Below, piece by piece: positions 1 to 9,282 of a stretch of DNA of 64,000 bases. The stretch comes from Lentilactobacillus kisonensis DSM 19906 = JCM 15041 (lineage in GTDB: Bacteria; Bacillota; Bacilli; Lactobacillales; Lactobacillaceae). Where the stretch lies: the NCBI RefSeq assembly GCF_001434135.1, contig NZ_AZEB01000002.1, positions 124,001 through 188,000 of the forward strand. The letters run 5' to 3'. The notes beneath the pieces are model-generated. The model was not told the DNA's origin. It searched no databases and saw nothing but the letters and a program-made list of their open reading frames with translations. Both the position numbers and the translations under genes were made by a program. Position 1 is the first letter of the stretch, and every line of letters begins with the position of its first letter.

Positions 1-118
1 GTGGGATAAAAAATTGGGGCACGGAAAATTCCACTGGTTGCGGGATTTACCCGCTGAAAATGGTGATCCACCGGTTGATTAAAAAATCACATTGAGGTAA
101 AATTTTTGTTACATTTTT

Positions 119-147
119 TTGACCAATGAGAACTTTTAACATAATAT
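119..147 (+). promoter_or_regulatory. Promoter of the amino-acid ABC importer operon
   Basis: A -35 box TTGACC (119-124) and a -10 box TAATAT (142-147) are separated by 17 bp. They lie about 60 bp before the first gene of the operon at 206. The preceding bases 1-118 contain only a short hairpin (GCGGG/CCCGC near 38-53) and no gene that I can support. Confidence 0.6.
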
Positions 148-205
148 GGAATTAGTATCATTCTTAGGCAATTCTAATGAAGCCTAATATATTGGAGGAA
201 ATAAC

Positions 206-946
206 ATGGCAATGATCGAATTTCAAGATGTCCAAAAGTACTATGGCGACTTTCATGCGCTTAAGGATATTAATCTAAAAATTGAAGCAGGGGAAACGGT
301 TGTTTTAATCGGCCCTTCAGGATCAGGAAAATCCACGCTTATCCGGACTGTTAATGGCCTCGAAAGAATTCAAGAAGGCAAACTGATCGTTAATGGTCAG
401 GACTTAGCTGACCGTAAAACTGATATTAACCGAATTCGCAAGAACGTTGGCATGGTTTTTCAGCATTTTAATTTGTATGCGAACAAGACCGTTTTAGAGA
501 ATATCATGTTGGCACCAAGAATCGTATTGCATCGCCCAGAAGCGGAAAATAAAGAAACGGCAATGCAGCTGCTTGACCAAGTTGGCCTCCGTAGTCAGGC
601 CAATAAGTTACCAGCTAACCTTTCAGGTGGTCAGCAACAACGAATTGCGATTGCCCGTTCGCTGGCAATGAAGCCGAAATGTCTGCTATTTGATGAACCA
701 ACCAGTGCGCTTGACCCTGAAATGATTGATGACGTATTGAACGTTATGAAAGATATTGCGAATGATTCAGATATGACGATGTTGGTTGTGACTCATGAAA
801 TGGGGTTTGCCCGTGAAGTTGCTAACCGGGTTGTTTTCATGGATGATGGGCAGATCTTGGAAGATGATAGCAGTGATAAGTTCTTTGATGGTGAGCCAAC
901 CAATGAACGTGCCCGACAATTTCTTGGCAAGATTATTACGCACTAA
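206..946 (+). CDS. glnQ: Polar amino-acid ABC transporter ATP-binding protein (GlnQ type)
   Basis: This is the cytoplasmic ATPase that powers uptake of a polar amino acid, probably glutamine or glutamate. The 246 residues carry Walker A GPSGSGKST (36-44), a Q-loop after VGMVFQ (81-86), the signature LSGGQQQR (139-146) and Walker B CLLFDEP (159-165). Length and motifs fit the GlnQ/HisP family. The start at ATG 206 has a GGAGG site 8-12 bases upstream and a good promoter before it. The next three genes encode the solute-binding lipoprotein and two permeases, so this is a complete importer operon. The substrate is inferred from family resemblance only. Confidence 0.93.
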   Translation: MAMIEFQDVQKYYGDFHALKDINLKIEAGETVVLIGPSGSGKSTLIRTVNGLERIQEGKLIVNGQDLADRKTDINRIRKNVGMVFQHFNLYANKTVLENIMLAPRIVLHRPEAENKETAMQLLDQVGLRSQANKLPANLSGGQQQRIAIARSLAMKPKCLLFDEPTSALDPEMIDDVLNVMKDIANDSDMTMLVVTHEMGFAREVANRVVFMDDGQILEDDSSDKFFDGEPTNERARQFLGKIITH

Positions 947-969
947 AATCGGTATTGGGAGGTCACATC

Positions 970-1800
970 ATGAAAAAAGTCTTTTCAAAAATAGGGTTAC
1001 TAGTTGCCTTGACTGTGATGGTCATTTCATTGGGTGCGTGCAGCAGTTCGGCTTCCAAGAAGAACGTTCTGCAAGATGATAAGCAGTCAAAGACCATTAC
1101 CTGGGGCGTGAAAGCCGACACTAAGCTGTTTGGCTTGATGGATGTTAAGGATAATCAAATTAAGGGGTTTGAAATTGACCTTGCAAAAGCGATGACGAAA
1201 CAGATTCTTGGAAAGAATGGCAAAGCCCGCTTCTTACAAGTTACTAGTCAAACGCGGATGCCGCTGCTTAGAAATGGTAACATCGATGCCATTATGGCGA
1301 CAATGACCATTACCCCAGAGCGGGCAAAGCAAGTTGATTTTTCCCGATCGTATTTTGATGCCGGGCAAGCAATCCTAGTTAAGGATGGTAGCCCAATTAA
1401 GAATGTTCGTGATCTAAATAAAAAGGGCGCCGTGGTTCTTGGCGTTGTTGGTTCTAACTCAGTTCAAAATATTGGCAAGTTCGCGCCCAAAGCGAAGGTG
1501 TTACAATTATCAGATTATTCCCAGGCGTTAACCGCTTTAAAGTCTGGTCAAGGTGAGGCGCTGACAACTGATAACGGAATTCTTTACGGGATGTCATTAG
1601 AGAATCCTGGCTATTCAGTAGTTGGTGGAACCTTCACTAACGAACCATACGGAATTGCCGTTGATAAGGGTCAAGCACCACTGAAAAACGCTATGAATCA
1701 AGCATTGACCAAGGTTGAAAAGTCTGGTCAGTACAATAAATTACTCTATAAATGGTTCCATCGAGTTAAGGGCTTTGACTTAAAGGGGGCAGAACGATGA
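970..1800 (+). CDS. glnH: Amino-acid ABC transporter substrate-binding lipoprotein
   Basis: This is the extracellular, lipid-anchored solute receptor of the importer. A hydrophobic signal peptide ends in the lipobox LGAC with the lipidated Cys at residue 24. The mature part has the two-lobe SBP_bac_3 pattern (GFEIDLAKAM, TITPERAKQVDFSRSYF). ATG 970 is chosen over an in-frame TTG at 955 because the GGGAGG ribosome binding site lies between them. It starts 24 bases after the ATPase gene, and its TGA stop overlaps the ATG of the next permease gene, which indicates translational coupling. Ligand specificity (glutamine, glutamate or another polar amino acid) cannot be decided by eye. Confidence 0.92.
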   Translation: MKKVFSKIGLLVALTVMVISLGACSSSASKKNVLQDDKQSKTITWGVKADTKLFGLMDVKDNQIKGFEIDLAKAMTKQILGKNGKARFLQVTSQTRMPLLRNGNIDAIMATMTITPERAKQVDFSRSYFDAGQAILVKDGSPIKNVRDLNKKGAVVLGVVGSNSVQNIGKFAPKAKVLQLSDYSQALTALKSGQGEALTTDNGILYGMSLENPGYSVVGGTFTNEPYGIAVDKGQAPLKNAMNQALTKVEKSGQYNKLLYKWFHRVKGFDLKGAER

Positions 1801-2435
1801 TCAGTATTTTTCAAAATTATGGTGGCGCGCTCTTATATGGATTAGGCCAGACACTTTTATGTAGTATCATTGCGCTGATTTTCGCGCTTATTATTGGATC
1901 GGGATTTGCCATTCTTGAGGTCGTCCCCAATAAATTTTTAAGAATCATTGCCAGGATTTACATTGAAGTCTTTCGAAATATTCCATTGCTGGTTATCACG
2001 ATGTTCTTCTACGTGGTTATTCCAATGTATATCGTTGAAATCAGTGGCTTTGTTTCTGGGACCGTGGGCTTAATTCTCTATTCGTCAGCGTTCATCGCTG
2101 AAACCGTGCGTTCAGGAATTCAATCCGTTGATCCCGGTCAGATGGAAGGATCGCGGGCAAATGGGCTGACTTTCTGGCAGTCAATGAGATACATTGTGTT
2201 ACCACAGGCGTTTAGATACGTTATTCCGCCACTGGGTAATCAGTTTATTAACTTGGTTAAGAACTCATCAGTGTTGGCCTTCGTTGCCGGTTTTGATTTG
2301 ATGTACCAGGGTAACGTGATTGCGTCTGATTCCTTACAGAGTATGAGCACGTATCTCTGTGTTGGGGTTCTGTACTTGATTTTGACTTTGCCGCTGAGCT
2401 ATTATATGCGGCATCTCGAAAAGAAATTAGCCTAG
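1797..2435 (+). CDS. Amino-acid ABC transporter permease (GlnP type), first subunit
   Basis: A 212-residue inner-membrane permease of the His/Glu/Gln family (HEQRO). It has about five hydrophobic segments and the cytoplasmic EAA-loop region (QMEGSRANGLTFWQSMRYIV), which contacts the ATPase. The ATG overlaps the stop codon of the binding-protein gene by four bases. With the second permease encoded directly downstream it forms the heterodimeric membrane channel. Nothing is missing compared with the family, and the call as a permease is firm. Which of the two is the glutamine or glutamate-type subunit is not resolved. Confidence 0.92.
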   Translation: MISIFQNYGGALLYGLGQTLLCSIIALIFALIIGSGFAILEVVPNKFLRIIARIYIEVFRNIPLLVITMFFYVVIPMYIVEISGFVSGTVGLILYSSAFIAETVRSGIQSVDPGQMEGSRANGLTFWQSMRYIVLPQAFRYVIPPLGNQFINLVKNSSVLAFVAGFDLMYQGNVIASDSLQSMSTYLCVGVLYLILTLPLSYYMRHLEKKLA

Positions 2436-2450
2436 AGGAGGAATGGTAAT

Positions 2451-3158
2451 ATGTTAACGGTATTAGGTGCATATTCATGGATTAACATCCGGTTCCTTCT
2501 TGAAGGAGCTTGGGTAACTATTCTAGTATCAGTTCTGTCAATTATTTTGAGCTACATATTTGGACTGATCTTGGGGGTTATCCGTTACGTCGAAATTAAG
2601 TATGTATCGGCGATCGTTGGGTTTGTAATTGATATTATCCGGAACCTGCCACTTATTTTGATTATCTTCTTCACGTATTTTGGGTTACCAAATATTGGCT
2701 TCAAGCCAGATCCAATATGGGCGTCGATCATTGCCATGGCGATCTTTGAATCGGCGATGGTGGCCGAAATTGTTCGAGCCGGCATTAATTCAATTCCAGT
2801 CGGACAAATGGAAGGCGCCCGGGCAAATGGTTTGTCGTACTGGCAATCATTACGGTACATTATCTTACCGCAGGCGGTTAAAAACATGATTCCAGCGATT
2901 GTGAGCCAATTTATCTCATTGGTTAAGGATACGTCGCTGGCGACGATCATTGTGTTACCAGATTTGATGAACCACGCTCAGATTATTTATGGCCAAAATA
3001 CCAACTACACGATCCCAATGTTCTTGGCACTGGCAGTCATGTACTTCATTGTTTGTTACTCACTGTCGTTGCTATCACGATACCTTGAGCATCGAATTGG
3101 GTCATCCAAGAAGGGCGCAGACGAGGCGGAGATTGTGGCGCAGGAAGCACAGCGATAA
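2451..3158 (+). CDS. Amino-acid ABC transporter permease, second subunit
   Basis: A 235-residue membrane permease paralogous to the preceding gene, with the same EAA-loop sequence (QMEGARANGLSYWQSLRYII). It begins 15 bases after the first permease with a GAGGAGG site in the gap. It ends the operon and is followed 26 bases later by an intrinsic terminator. The hydrophilic C-terminal tail (about 20 charged residues) is longer than that of its partner. Together the four genes make a self-contained importer: ATPase, receptor and two permeases. Confidence 0.92.
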   Translation: MLTVLGAYSWINIRFLLEGAWVTILVSVLSIILSYIFGLILGVIRYVEIKYVSAIVGFVIDIIRNLPLILIIFFTYFGLPNIGFKPDPIWASIIAMAIFESAMVAEIVRAGINSIPVGQMEGARANGLSYWQSLRYIILPQAVKNMIPAIVSQFISLVKDTSLATIIVLPDLMNHAQIIYGQNTNYTIPMFLALAVMYFIVCYSLSLLSRYLEHRIGSSKKGADEAEIVAQEAQR

Positions 3159-3184
3159 ATTAATTATTTATAGATATTTAAGTG

Positions 3185-3230
3185 AATCACAACCATTCAT
3201 CCGGAGAAGATGGGTAGTTGTGATTTTTTA
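3185..3230 (+). terminator. Intrinsic terminator of the amino-acid importer operon
   Basis: A hairpin with perfect arms AATCACAAC / GTTGTGATT is followed directly by a run of T. It stands 26 bases after the last permease stop codon. Confidence 0.85.
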
Positions 3231-3344
3231 GTATATGTTGACCAGTTTGTAAGCGCTTTATGTTGGAATAAAATTGCTGAAGGGGTGCAAGTGTATACAT
3301 TTTTTGTATAGACTATATACAAATTTTGAGGGAGGAATTTTGTC

Positions 3345-6209
3345 ATGGATAATATTGATTATCACCAAAAGGCAAAACTGCGATGGCTTTTTAAGACCAT
3401 TATGGTGGCCGTGGCAACAGTCTTGTTTGGCCTGTCGTTTAATATGATGGGAGGGGGGCAGCAGAGCGTTCTAGCTGCTGATACTTATACACCTACTAGT
3501 TACATGGATAAAGACGGAAACTGGTTGGGCGGAACCGCTGCTCAGCACGATACGTGGTTACAAAAAGTCGTTAATCTAAATTGGAAAGGTGAAGAATATG
3601 CCCAGGAAATAGGCGGTGATGCTAAGGGCACTGATTCGACAACAGGCAACCCTTATCTTGATGAATGGATGCCTGATAAGAATCTACAGAAGCTTATCTT
3701 GTTTGATATCCAACAGTATGACGAAGACATCGCAAGCGTCAATGATCTTACCAAGAATTTGTTGAATCAATATGAAACTGATTTTGTAGTTGACATCAAT
3801 AGTCAGAGAGATCCAGACGACAGTTCATATTACAATGAAGTATGCAATACAAGATCCTTAGAATGCTTTCAGTATGCTACAGGTTTATCTAACATTGGTC
3901 TAAGTTCTGATAGCACTGCCAACATGTTACATTTCAATACACCGTATCATGTTGGGGCTTTATCCGATATTAGTGCTTTAGCGGAATCCAGTAAATTGAG
4001 GAATCTGAATCTTCAGATGAATAGTCTTTACGATATTAGTCCTCTTGCAACAAAAAAACTCAACGTAGTAACGTTAGCATATAATCATATAATTGATCTT
4101 TCACCACTGTCCTCATCACTAGAAACCATATTGTCTGGTACTTCGACTGGTTATCAGGAATATACAATGCCGGTTGCACATTTAAATCCTAATACAAACA
4201 CTTTTACCACGCCATCTGTGGTTATCAAGAATCCAACTGGTGCTAATGTTCCTATCCACCCATTTTATGGGGTAGATAACTACTATGGAAAGGATCAACT
4301 CTTTACTAGCTTTAATAGCTCTTTTGAAGATTCCATTAGTACTGCATACAATGATAATTCGACGCCGAGACCGTCCGTTGATTGGACAAATTTAAGCAAG
4401 AATAACACAATTAATGATGGAGTTATGACAGTTTCATGGCATGATCCATTATTCAACAATTCGGCGTATACGTATGATGGAGTAATTATTCAACCTTACG
4501 TTCTGGATGCCGATGTTGGTAACGTTCAAGTCAATTTTAAAAATGGTGATACAGGACAGTATCTTCACCCATCGGTGTTCCTTTCTGGGCCACTAAATGA
4601 TTCTTGGAACTTATCGTTGAGTGAACAGAATAGTTTTACTCTGTATACTACGAAGAATAATCCTTCTGGTGAAAACCCAAATCAGAATATTCAAGACATT
4701 ATTGATAATTTAAGAGATCGTTATCAATTTAGTCAGATTTCGGTAAGCAGCCCGACAACCGGTCAGTACAAAGCCGACTCGGCTCCAACGGTTACTTATA
4801 CATTTAGCAAGAAAAATGTACCAGTAGCTGTTGGCCCTGTTACAGTCCATTATCGACTTAACGATATTAATGGCGAGACCCTGGCTCCCGATCAGACACT
4901 TCCCGCTACAGGAGACACTCCTGCAAGCGGCGATCCATTTACGACAACTAATCCAACTAAATTTAATGATCCATATCAAATTGGTGATTATAAATTAGAT
5001 AAGATTGTGTCAAATGGCAGTCAGAATGTCGGTGATACTACTACTGGGAAGTATACCGGTGCCTATACAAGTGATGCCCAGACGGTAACTTATGTTTATA
5101 GTAAAAAAGAGGTTCCCGTAAAAGCAGCTCAAGTAACAGTCCGCTATATTGATGCAGCAACCGGGGTACCATTGGTAAAGGATAAGATATTACCGGCAGG
5201 CGGAGAGACGGCGTTTGTGAATGATCCATTTACAACCGATGCTTTAACTAAACAAGAGTATACAAACCTGGACCAGTATACATTAACCGATGTATTACTT
5301 GGTAATACTTCCGTAGACTGGAATCATACTAGTGGCCAATATAGTGGGAAGTTTACAGATGCGCCACAAACCGTCACGTATAAGTATATAAAGAAGTATA
5401 ATCCAACCCCACCTACTCCAGTAAATCCGGTTAACCCTGTAAATCCAGTTAATCCAACACCGACTCCAAACCCAATACCTTCTAATCCAACAGTAACCAT
5501 ACAACCAGCAACTCCTGGCATTGCCAAAAAGGGTGAAGCCGTTTACGCTTTGAAGAAGATCTACATGTATAGTAATAAGGACTTCAAGAAGAGTGAACGA
5601 GTTGCGAGTTACGCCAAGAAGCCGCGGATTAATCGACCGATGTTTGTGGTCACTGATTATGCGAAGTCGAAAGCCGGCAACTTACGTTATGTCGTTCGTG
5701 GTGTGAACCATCACAGCAAGACTGCCGGTAAGACGGGATACATCACCGCCGACTACGCCTTTGTTCGTCCAGTTTACTATCACAGTTCTCACAAGACGTT
5801 GACGATCATTAATCCACGGGGCGTCAATGAATATAAGAACAAAAACTTGACTGGTAAAGTTAAGAACTTCAAGCAGGGGACGCAACTCAAGGTTAAAGGG
5901 TTTGCAAAACACAATTTGACCACTCGTTATCTCTTGAGTAATGGTCACTATATTACTGGTAACCGCAAATTGGTGATTGCTGGCAGTCAGAAACAGCCAA
6001 AACAAATCAAAGTTAAGAAAGCTATCTACCGTTACAACAACGCCAACTTTGGTAAGCGCACGAAGCACATCAAGAAGGGCACCGTGTTGAAAGTTAAGAA
6101 GTGGGAATACTCACATCCATACTCAACCACGACCTTTGGAGCTAAACGTTATGCGGTTGCCGGTGGTTATGTAACTGCTAATAGCAAGTATGTGAGGGTA
6201 ATTAAATAA
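3345..6209 (+). CDS. Large secreted cell-surface protein with LRR, MucBP-like and DUF5776-like modules
   Basis: A 954-residue exported protein, probably bound non-covalently to the cell wall and involved in adhesion. The order of parts is: signal peptide ending near AAD at about 46; a domain with short internalin-like leucine-rich repeats (about 205-275, repeating the pattern LSDISAL...LRNLNLQMNSLYDISPL); three MucBP-like repeats (about 390-490, 497-588, 595-685), each ending in a TYxYxKK-type motif; a Pro/Asn linker (about 686-718, repeated NPV); and a Lys-rich C-terminal region with repeated Tyr-containing units like DUF5776 (about 725-954). No LPXTG sorting motif is present, so anchoring probably uses the basic C-terminus. 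ATG 3345 has a GGAGG site. It is transcribed alone between two terminators. The adhesion role is inferred. Confidence 0.85.
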   Translation: MDNIDYHQKAKLRWLFKTIMVAVATVLFGLSFNMMGGGQQSVLAADTYTPTSYMDKDGNWLGGTAAQHDTWLQKVVNLNWKGEEYAQEIGGDAKGTDSTTGNPYLDEWMPDKNLQKLILFDIQQYDEDIASVNDLTKNLLNQYETDFVVDINSQRDPDDSSYYNEVCNTRSLECFQYATGLSNIGLSSDSTANMLHFNTPYHVGALSDISALAESSKLRNLNLQMNSLYDISPLATKKLNVVTLAYNHIIDLSPLSSSLETILSGTSTGYQEYTMPVAHLNPNTNTFTTPSVVIKNPTGANVPIHPFYGVDNYYGKDQLFTSFNSSFEDSISTAYNDNSTPRPSVDWTNLSKNNTINDGVMTVSWHDPLFNNSAYTYDGVIIQPYVLDADVGNVQVNFKNGDTGQYLHPSVFLSGPLNDSWNLSLSEQNSFTLYTTKNNPSGENPNQNIQDIIDNLRDRYQFSQISVSSPTTGQYKADSAPTVTYTFSKKNVPVAVGPVTVHYRLNDINGETLAPDQTLPATGDTPASGDPFTTTNPTKFNDPYQIGDYKLDKIVSNGSQNVGDTTTGKYTGAYTSDAQTVTYVYSKKEVPVKAAQVTVRYIDAATGVPLVKDKILPAGGETAFVNDPFTTDALTKQEYTNLDQYTLTDVLLGNTSVDWNHTSGQYSGKFTDAPQTVTYKYIKKYNPTPPTPVNPVNPVNPVNPTPTPNPIPSNPTVTIQPATPGIAKKGEAVYALKKIYMYSNKDFKKSERVASYAKKPRINRPMFVVTDYAKSKAGNLRYVVRGVNHHSKTAGKTGYITADYAFVRPVYYHSSHKTLTIINPRGVNEYKNKNLTGKVKNFKQGTQLKVKGFAKHNLTTRYLLSNGHYITGNRKLVIAGSQKQPKQIKVKKAIYRYNNANFGKRTKHIKKGTVLKVKKWEYSHPYSTTTFGAKRYAVAGGYVTANSKYVRVIK

Positions 6210-6216
6210 GATTACG

Positions 6217-6250
6217 AAAAAAAGTCTATCAGATGCTGATAGGCTTTTTA
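6217..6250 (+). terminator. Intrinsic terminator after the surface protein gene
   Basis: Hairpin with stem GTCTATCAG / CTGATAGGC around ATG, followed by TTTTT, starting 8 bases after the stop codon of the surface protein gene. Confidence 0.85.
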
Positions 6251-6600
6251 TGTAAAATAAATGTGATCTTTAAGTAAATTTTGAAAAATCAGAAAATCCA
6301 TTTTATGAGCATCGTGAATTAGGTATACGACATATATTAAAATAGGTCGTATACCACGAGTTGACCGAGAAAATGATCTATTGAAGAAATGATTGTGTTG
6401 CGAGCGGGCCACCCGTTAAAATTAACATACAATTGAGAGACTTAGGTAGCGCCTAATCAACTTTGACTGATGGTACCCCCCCTTATTATAAGTATCCACG
6501 GAGGCGAGGTGCTATGCCAAATGGAAAGATTAGGAGACCATCTCGGTGCAAGTGTAACCGCGCAAGAGAACTTAACGTTCACACGAGCGTATTATCTAAT
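6251..6600. other. Gene-free stretch with inverted repeats, function unknown
   Basis: No gene is supportable here. A perfect 10-bp inverted repeat GGTATACGAC / GTCGTATACC (6322-6331 and 6346-6355) could be an operator or a hairpin. From about 6395 to 6595 the sequence is rich in short complementary blocks, such as CTTAGG/CCTAA near 6440-6455, and has higher GC than typical spacers, as expected of a structured RNA or of decayed coding sequence. I compared it by memory with M-box, T-box, lysine, yybP-ykoY and tRNA patterns and found no match. Confidence 0.35.
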
Positions 6601-6626
6601 AAAAAAAGCTAATCACTTAGATTAGC
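6601..6626 (-). terminator. Intrinsic terminator on the minus strand (for the MgtC-like gene)
   Basis: Read on the minus strand, GCTAATC and GATTAGC form a 7-bp stem with a 5-base loop, followed by TTTTTTT. It lies downstream of the minus-strand MgtC-like gene, with one palindromic repeat copy in between. Confidence 0.7.
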
Positions 6627-6633
6627 TTAGCCG

Positions 6634-6741
6634 AAACGTGTTCCACCAAGTAGAAATCTGCCCATAAGCACCATCAACAAAAATCCCAAGCCCAGGCTTT
6701 TCGTTGATAGCAACTTATGAACTGGTTGCTAACCGTTTGGC
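6634..6741 (-). repeat. Palindromic intergenic repeat, degenerate copy (type 2 ends, reverse orientation)
   Basis: This belongs to the roughly 120-bp palindrome family found throughout the window. In reverse orientation it has the right end (AACGTGTTCCACCAAG), the loop region (CCCAAGCCCAGGCTTTT) and the left arm (GGTTGCTAACCGTTTGG). Its left end is 15 bp from the stop codon of the MgtC-like gene. Pairing is less perfect than in other copies, so it may be an old insertion. Confidence 0.7.
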
Positions 6742-6755
6742 TTCAAATACTGCTT

Positions 6756-7442
6756 CTAATCCAACACATCAATCTTCCTAACATCTGCCAAATTACTCAT
6801 TTTCATAATAAAATCATCCGGATCAGTTCTTCTTACTAATCTAATTTGCATTTCCAACGAGAAGGAGTCTGGTTTGTATGCTAGAATTCTCATTTTGACA
6901 TTGTTGCTACCGATGATTTTCAAACGATCTGGCAGGGCATCCATTGCATTTGTTTTTCCGGTAAAGGTGACCTGTAGGCGGATCAGTGCCCGGTTTGGGT
7001 AGCGTTTCAATGCCTTGATTCGGCGGACAATTGTTTGGGTGATCAAGATGCACAGCGTACCGGCAATGCCGATGACATACATATCAGCCCCGATAGCCAA
7101 ACCAATTGCTGCCGTTGCCCACAAGCCGGCCGCCGTGGTCAAACCGTCAATCTTGTGGTTTCTGGTCATGATTGCCCCGGCACCGATGAATCCAATTCCA
7201 GTGACAACCTGGGAAGCCACCCGGGATGGGTCCAAGCTGATGTCAGTGGCGTGACCAGTTAAATCAAAGAATCCGTATTTAGAAATAATCATAAAGAGGG
7301 CGGCACCGACTGCAACCAACATGTGGGTCCGAATGCCAGCGGTTTTCAAGCGGACTTTGCGCTCATAACCGACCGCGCCACCGCAAATAGCGGCCACAAA
7401 CAGCCGCAACACCCATTCCAGTTGATATAACCAGTAATCCAT
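6756..7442 (-). CDS. MgtC/SapB family membrane protein
   Basis: A 228-residue integral membrane protein of the MgtC/SapB family, linked in other bacteria to magnesium homeostasis and ATPase control. The family core is visible: RLFVAAICGGAVGYERK near the N-terminus, then GIRTHMLVAVGAALFMI, and ASQVVTGIGFIGAGAIM. The C-terminal 70 residues form a soluble ACT-like tail. ATG 7442 is preferred over an ATT/ATG 39 bases further upstream because the GAGGAGG site directly precedes it. The biochemical function of non-pathogen MgtC proteins is unsettled, so only the family assignment is firm. Confidence 0.88.
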   Translation of the reverse strand: MDYWLYQLEWVLRLFVAAICGGAVGYERKVRLKTAGIRTHMLVAVGAALFMIISKYGFFDLTGHATDISLDPSRVASQVVTGIGFIGAGAIMTRNHKIDGLTTAAGLWATAAIGLAIGADMYVIGIAGTLCILITQTIVRRIKALKRYPNRALIRLQVTFTGKTNAMDALPDRLKIIGSNNVKMRILAYKPDSFSLEMQIRLVRRTDPDDFIMKMSNLADVRKIDVLD

Positions 7443-7530
7443 TGGCAGCACCTCCTCATATTCAAGTCGTGATACAATCATAATTATACCGCTTCAATTC
7501 GACATGGTAAAAGTTCTGGTTCACGATAAT

Positions 7531-7578
7531 GAAAGATCCCCCATACTTAGCTTGATAGCTAACTGTGGGGGATCTTTC
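7531..7578. terminator. Hairpin between the MgtC-like gene and the glucosidase gene
   Basis: Arms GAAAGATCCCCCA / TGTGGGGGATCTTTC enclose a loop of about 20 bases. The hairpin is strong, but the T run on either side is poor. It most likely ends the minus-strand glucosidase operon. Confidence 0.6.
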
Positions 7579-7589
7579 GTTAAAATGTT

Positions 7590-9260
7590 CTAATCATTGA
7601 ATACATATACTTTACTCTCATAGGGCCGCAATTCCGTCCCTTTGTCATCATCGTAATTACTGATAACTAATCGGTCAGCTTTATCCTGATCATAATCACG
7701 AGTGATTGTCTTGGCGGTGAAGTTGCTAATGACTAACAGCGTCTTGCCTTCATAATGCCGACGATAAGCAAATACCTCGGCGTCTTGAGGATCGATCTCA
7801 TCATAAGTACCAAACTTAATTAAATCAGATTCATGACGAAGTTGAATTAACTTCTGGTAGTGGTAGAAGACGGAATCCTTATCATCAACAACGGCTTTCG
7901 CGTTAATTTCCTTATAAGTTGGGTTCAACGCGTACCAAGGCTTTGCATTTGAGAAGCCGGCGTTCTTTCCGTCATCCCATGGCATTGGTGTTCTTGCGTT
8001 ATCCCGGGAAATATTTGCCAAGTATTTCAGCATCGTTGGGCCATCAACTAACTTTTGTTCTTCGACTAATTCTCGATAAGCGTTGATTGACTCGAGGTCT
8101 TCATATTGATCAATGCTGGTGTAATGCGCATTTGCCATCCCAAGTTCTTCGCCTTCAAAGACAAATGGGGTTCCTTGCATCATGTGAAGGGTGGTTCCCA
8201 GCATCTTAGCGGCACGGACACGGTATTTAGGATCATCATTGGCAAACCTTGAAACGGCGCGTGGCTGGTCATGATTATTCCAATACAGGCTGTTCCAACC
8301 CTTACCATCCAAGGCCTTTTGCCAGCGGGACAGGGCATTCTTTAGCTCAGGTAATTTAACCGGTTGGTCGTTCCATTTACCAAGGCGTTTATCTGGATTA
8401 GGCTCCAAAGCAACGTGCTGGAACTGGAAGACCATGTTCAGTTCATGGCTGTCGAGGCCGGTATAATTGATGGCATCTTCTGGCTTGGAACTCGGCATTT
8501 CACCGACGGTCATCACGTCATAATGGGAGAGAACCTTGTCGTTCATTTCGCGCAGATAGTCATTTAATTTAGGCCCATCGGCAACCAATCCCTCGGTTAA
8601 TGGGTAGGTGCCAGGTTCAGGCGCATCGGGAAGGCCTTCAGGTTTGGAGATTAGGTTGATGACGTCCATTCTGAAGCCATCGATACCCTTATCTAACCAG
8701 AAACGCATGATATTCCAAACGGATTCCCGGACTTCGGGATTTTCCCAGTTCAAATCAGGTTGACCAGGAGCAAATAGATGCAAGTAGTACTGGCCACGTT
8801 CCGGAACATAGGTCCAGGCACTGCCACCGAATGCTGCATGCCAGTTATTAGGCTCGTGACCGTCAACGGGATCATGCCACATGTAGTAGTCAGAATATTG
8901 ATTATCCTTTGACTTTTTGCTTTCTTGGAACCATCGGTGTTGATCAGAAGTGTGGTTAACCACGAGGTCCATCAGTAATTTTAAGCCATGGGCGTGGACT
9001 TCTTTTAATAAATCATCGAAGTCAGCCATCGTCCCATAGTCAGGCAGAATTTTTTCGTAATCGGCAATATCATAGCCGTTATCTTTCAATGGTGATTGGT
9101 AGATTGGGTTCAACCAAAGAACGTCCACTCCTAATTTCTTTAAATAAGGGAGGCGCTTGATGATCCCATGAAGATCACCAATACCGTCGTTGTTGCTGTC
9201 TTGAAAACTTTGTGGATATATTTGATAAATTACGGCGTTTTGCCACCATTTGTGAGTCAT
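7590..9260 (-). CDS. GH13 alpha-glucosidase, probably oligo-1,6-glucosidase type
   Basis: A 556-residue cytoplasmic alpha-glucosidase of glycoside hydrolase family 13 (subfamily 31-like), which releases glucose from short alpha-glucosides. The catalytic residues are visible: nucleophile D199 in DGFRMDV, acid/base E254 in TVGEM, and D331 in NNHDQPR; the calcium-site-like DSNNDGIGDL lies at 21-30. Val200 directly after the nucleophile is the residue usually found in alpha-1,6-acting enzymes, whereas maltases carry Thr there, so isomaltose or panose-type substrates are likely. The start at 9260 has AGAGGAGA upstream. It is co-oriented with the sugar permease gene upstream, and a palindromic repeat sits between the two genes. 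It should share the LacI-type operators near 11.0 kb. Confidence 0.9.
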   Translation of the reverse strand: MTHKWWQNAVIYQIYPQSFQDSNNDGIGDLHGIIKRLPYLKKLGVDVLWLNPIYQSPLKDNGYDIADYEKILPDYGTMADFDDLLKEVHAHGLKLLMDLVVNHTSDQHRWFQESKKSKDNQYSDYYMWHDPVDGHEPNNWHAAFGGSAWTYVPERGQYYLHLFAPGQPDLNWENPEVRESVWNIMRFWLDKGIDGFRMDVINLISKPEGLPDAPEPGTYPLTEGLVADGPKLNDYLREMNDKVLSHYDVMTVGEMPSSKPEDAINYTGLDSHELNMVFQFQHVALEPNPDKRLGKWNDQPVKLPELKNALSRWQKALDGKGWNSLYWNNHDQPRAVSRFANDDPKYRVRAAKMLGTTLHMMQGTPFVFEGEELGMANAHYTSIDQYEDLESINAYRELVEEQKLVDGPTMLKYLANISRDNARTPMPWDDGKNAGFSNAKPWYALNPTYKEINAKAVVDDKDSVFYHYQKLIQLRHESDLIKFGTYDEIDPQDAEVFAYRRHYEGKTLLVISNFTAKTITRDYDQDKADRLVISNYDDDKGTELRPYESKVYVFND

Positions 9261-9282
9261 ATTAAATTCTCCTCTGTTTTTT

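Noticed and set aside
1-118. Start of the window as a further palindromic repeat copy
   Set aside because: It has a small GCGGG/CCCGC hairpin but none of the family's ends or loop.
6395-6600. Mg2+ M-box, T-box, lysine or yybP-ykoY riboswitch near the MgtC-like gene
   Set aside because: The block lies downstream of the minus-strand gene, beyond its terminator, and the recalled consensus elements do not fit.
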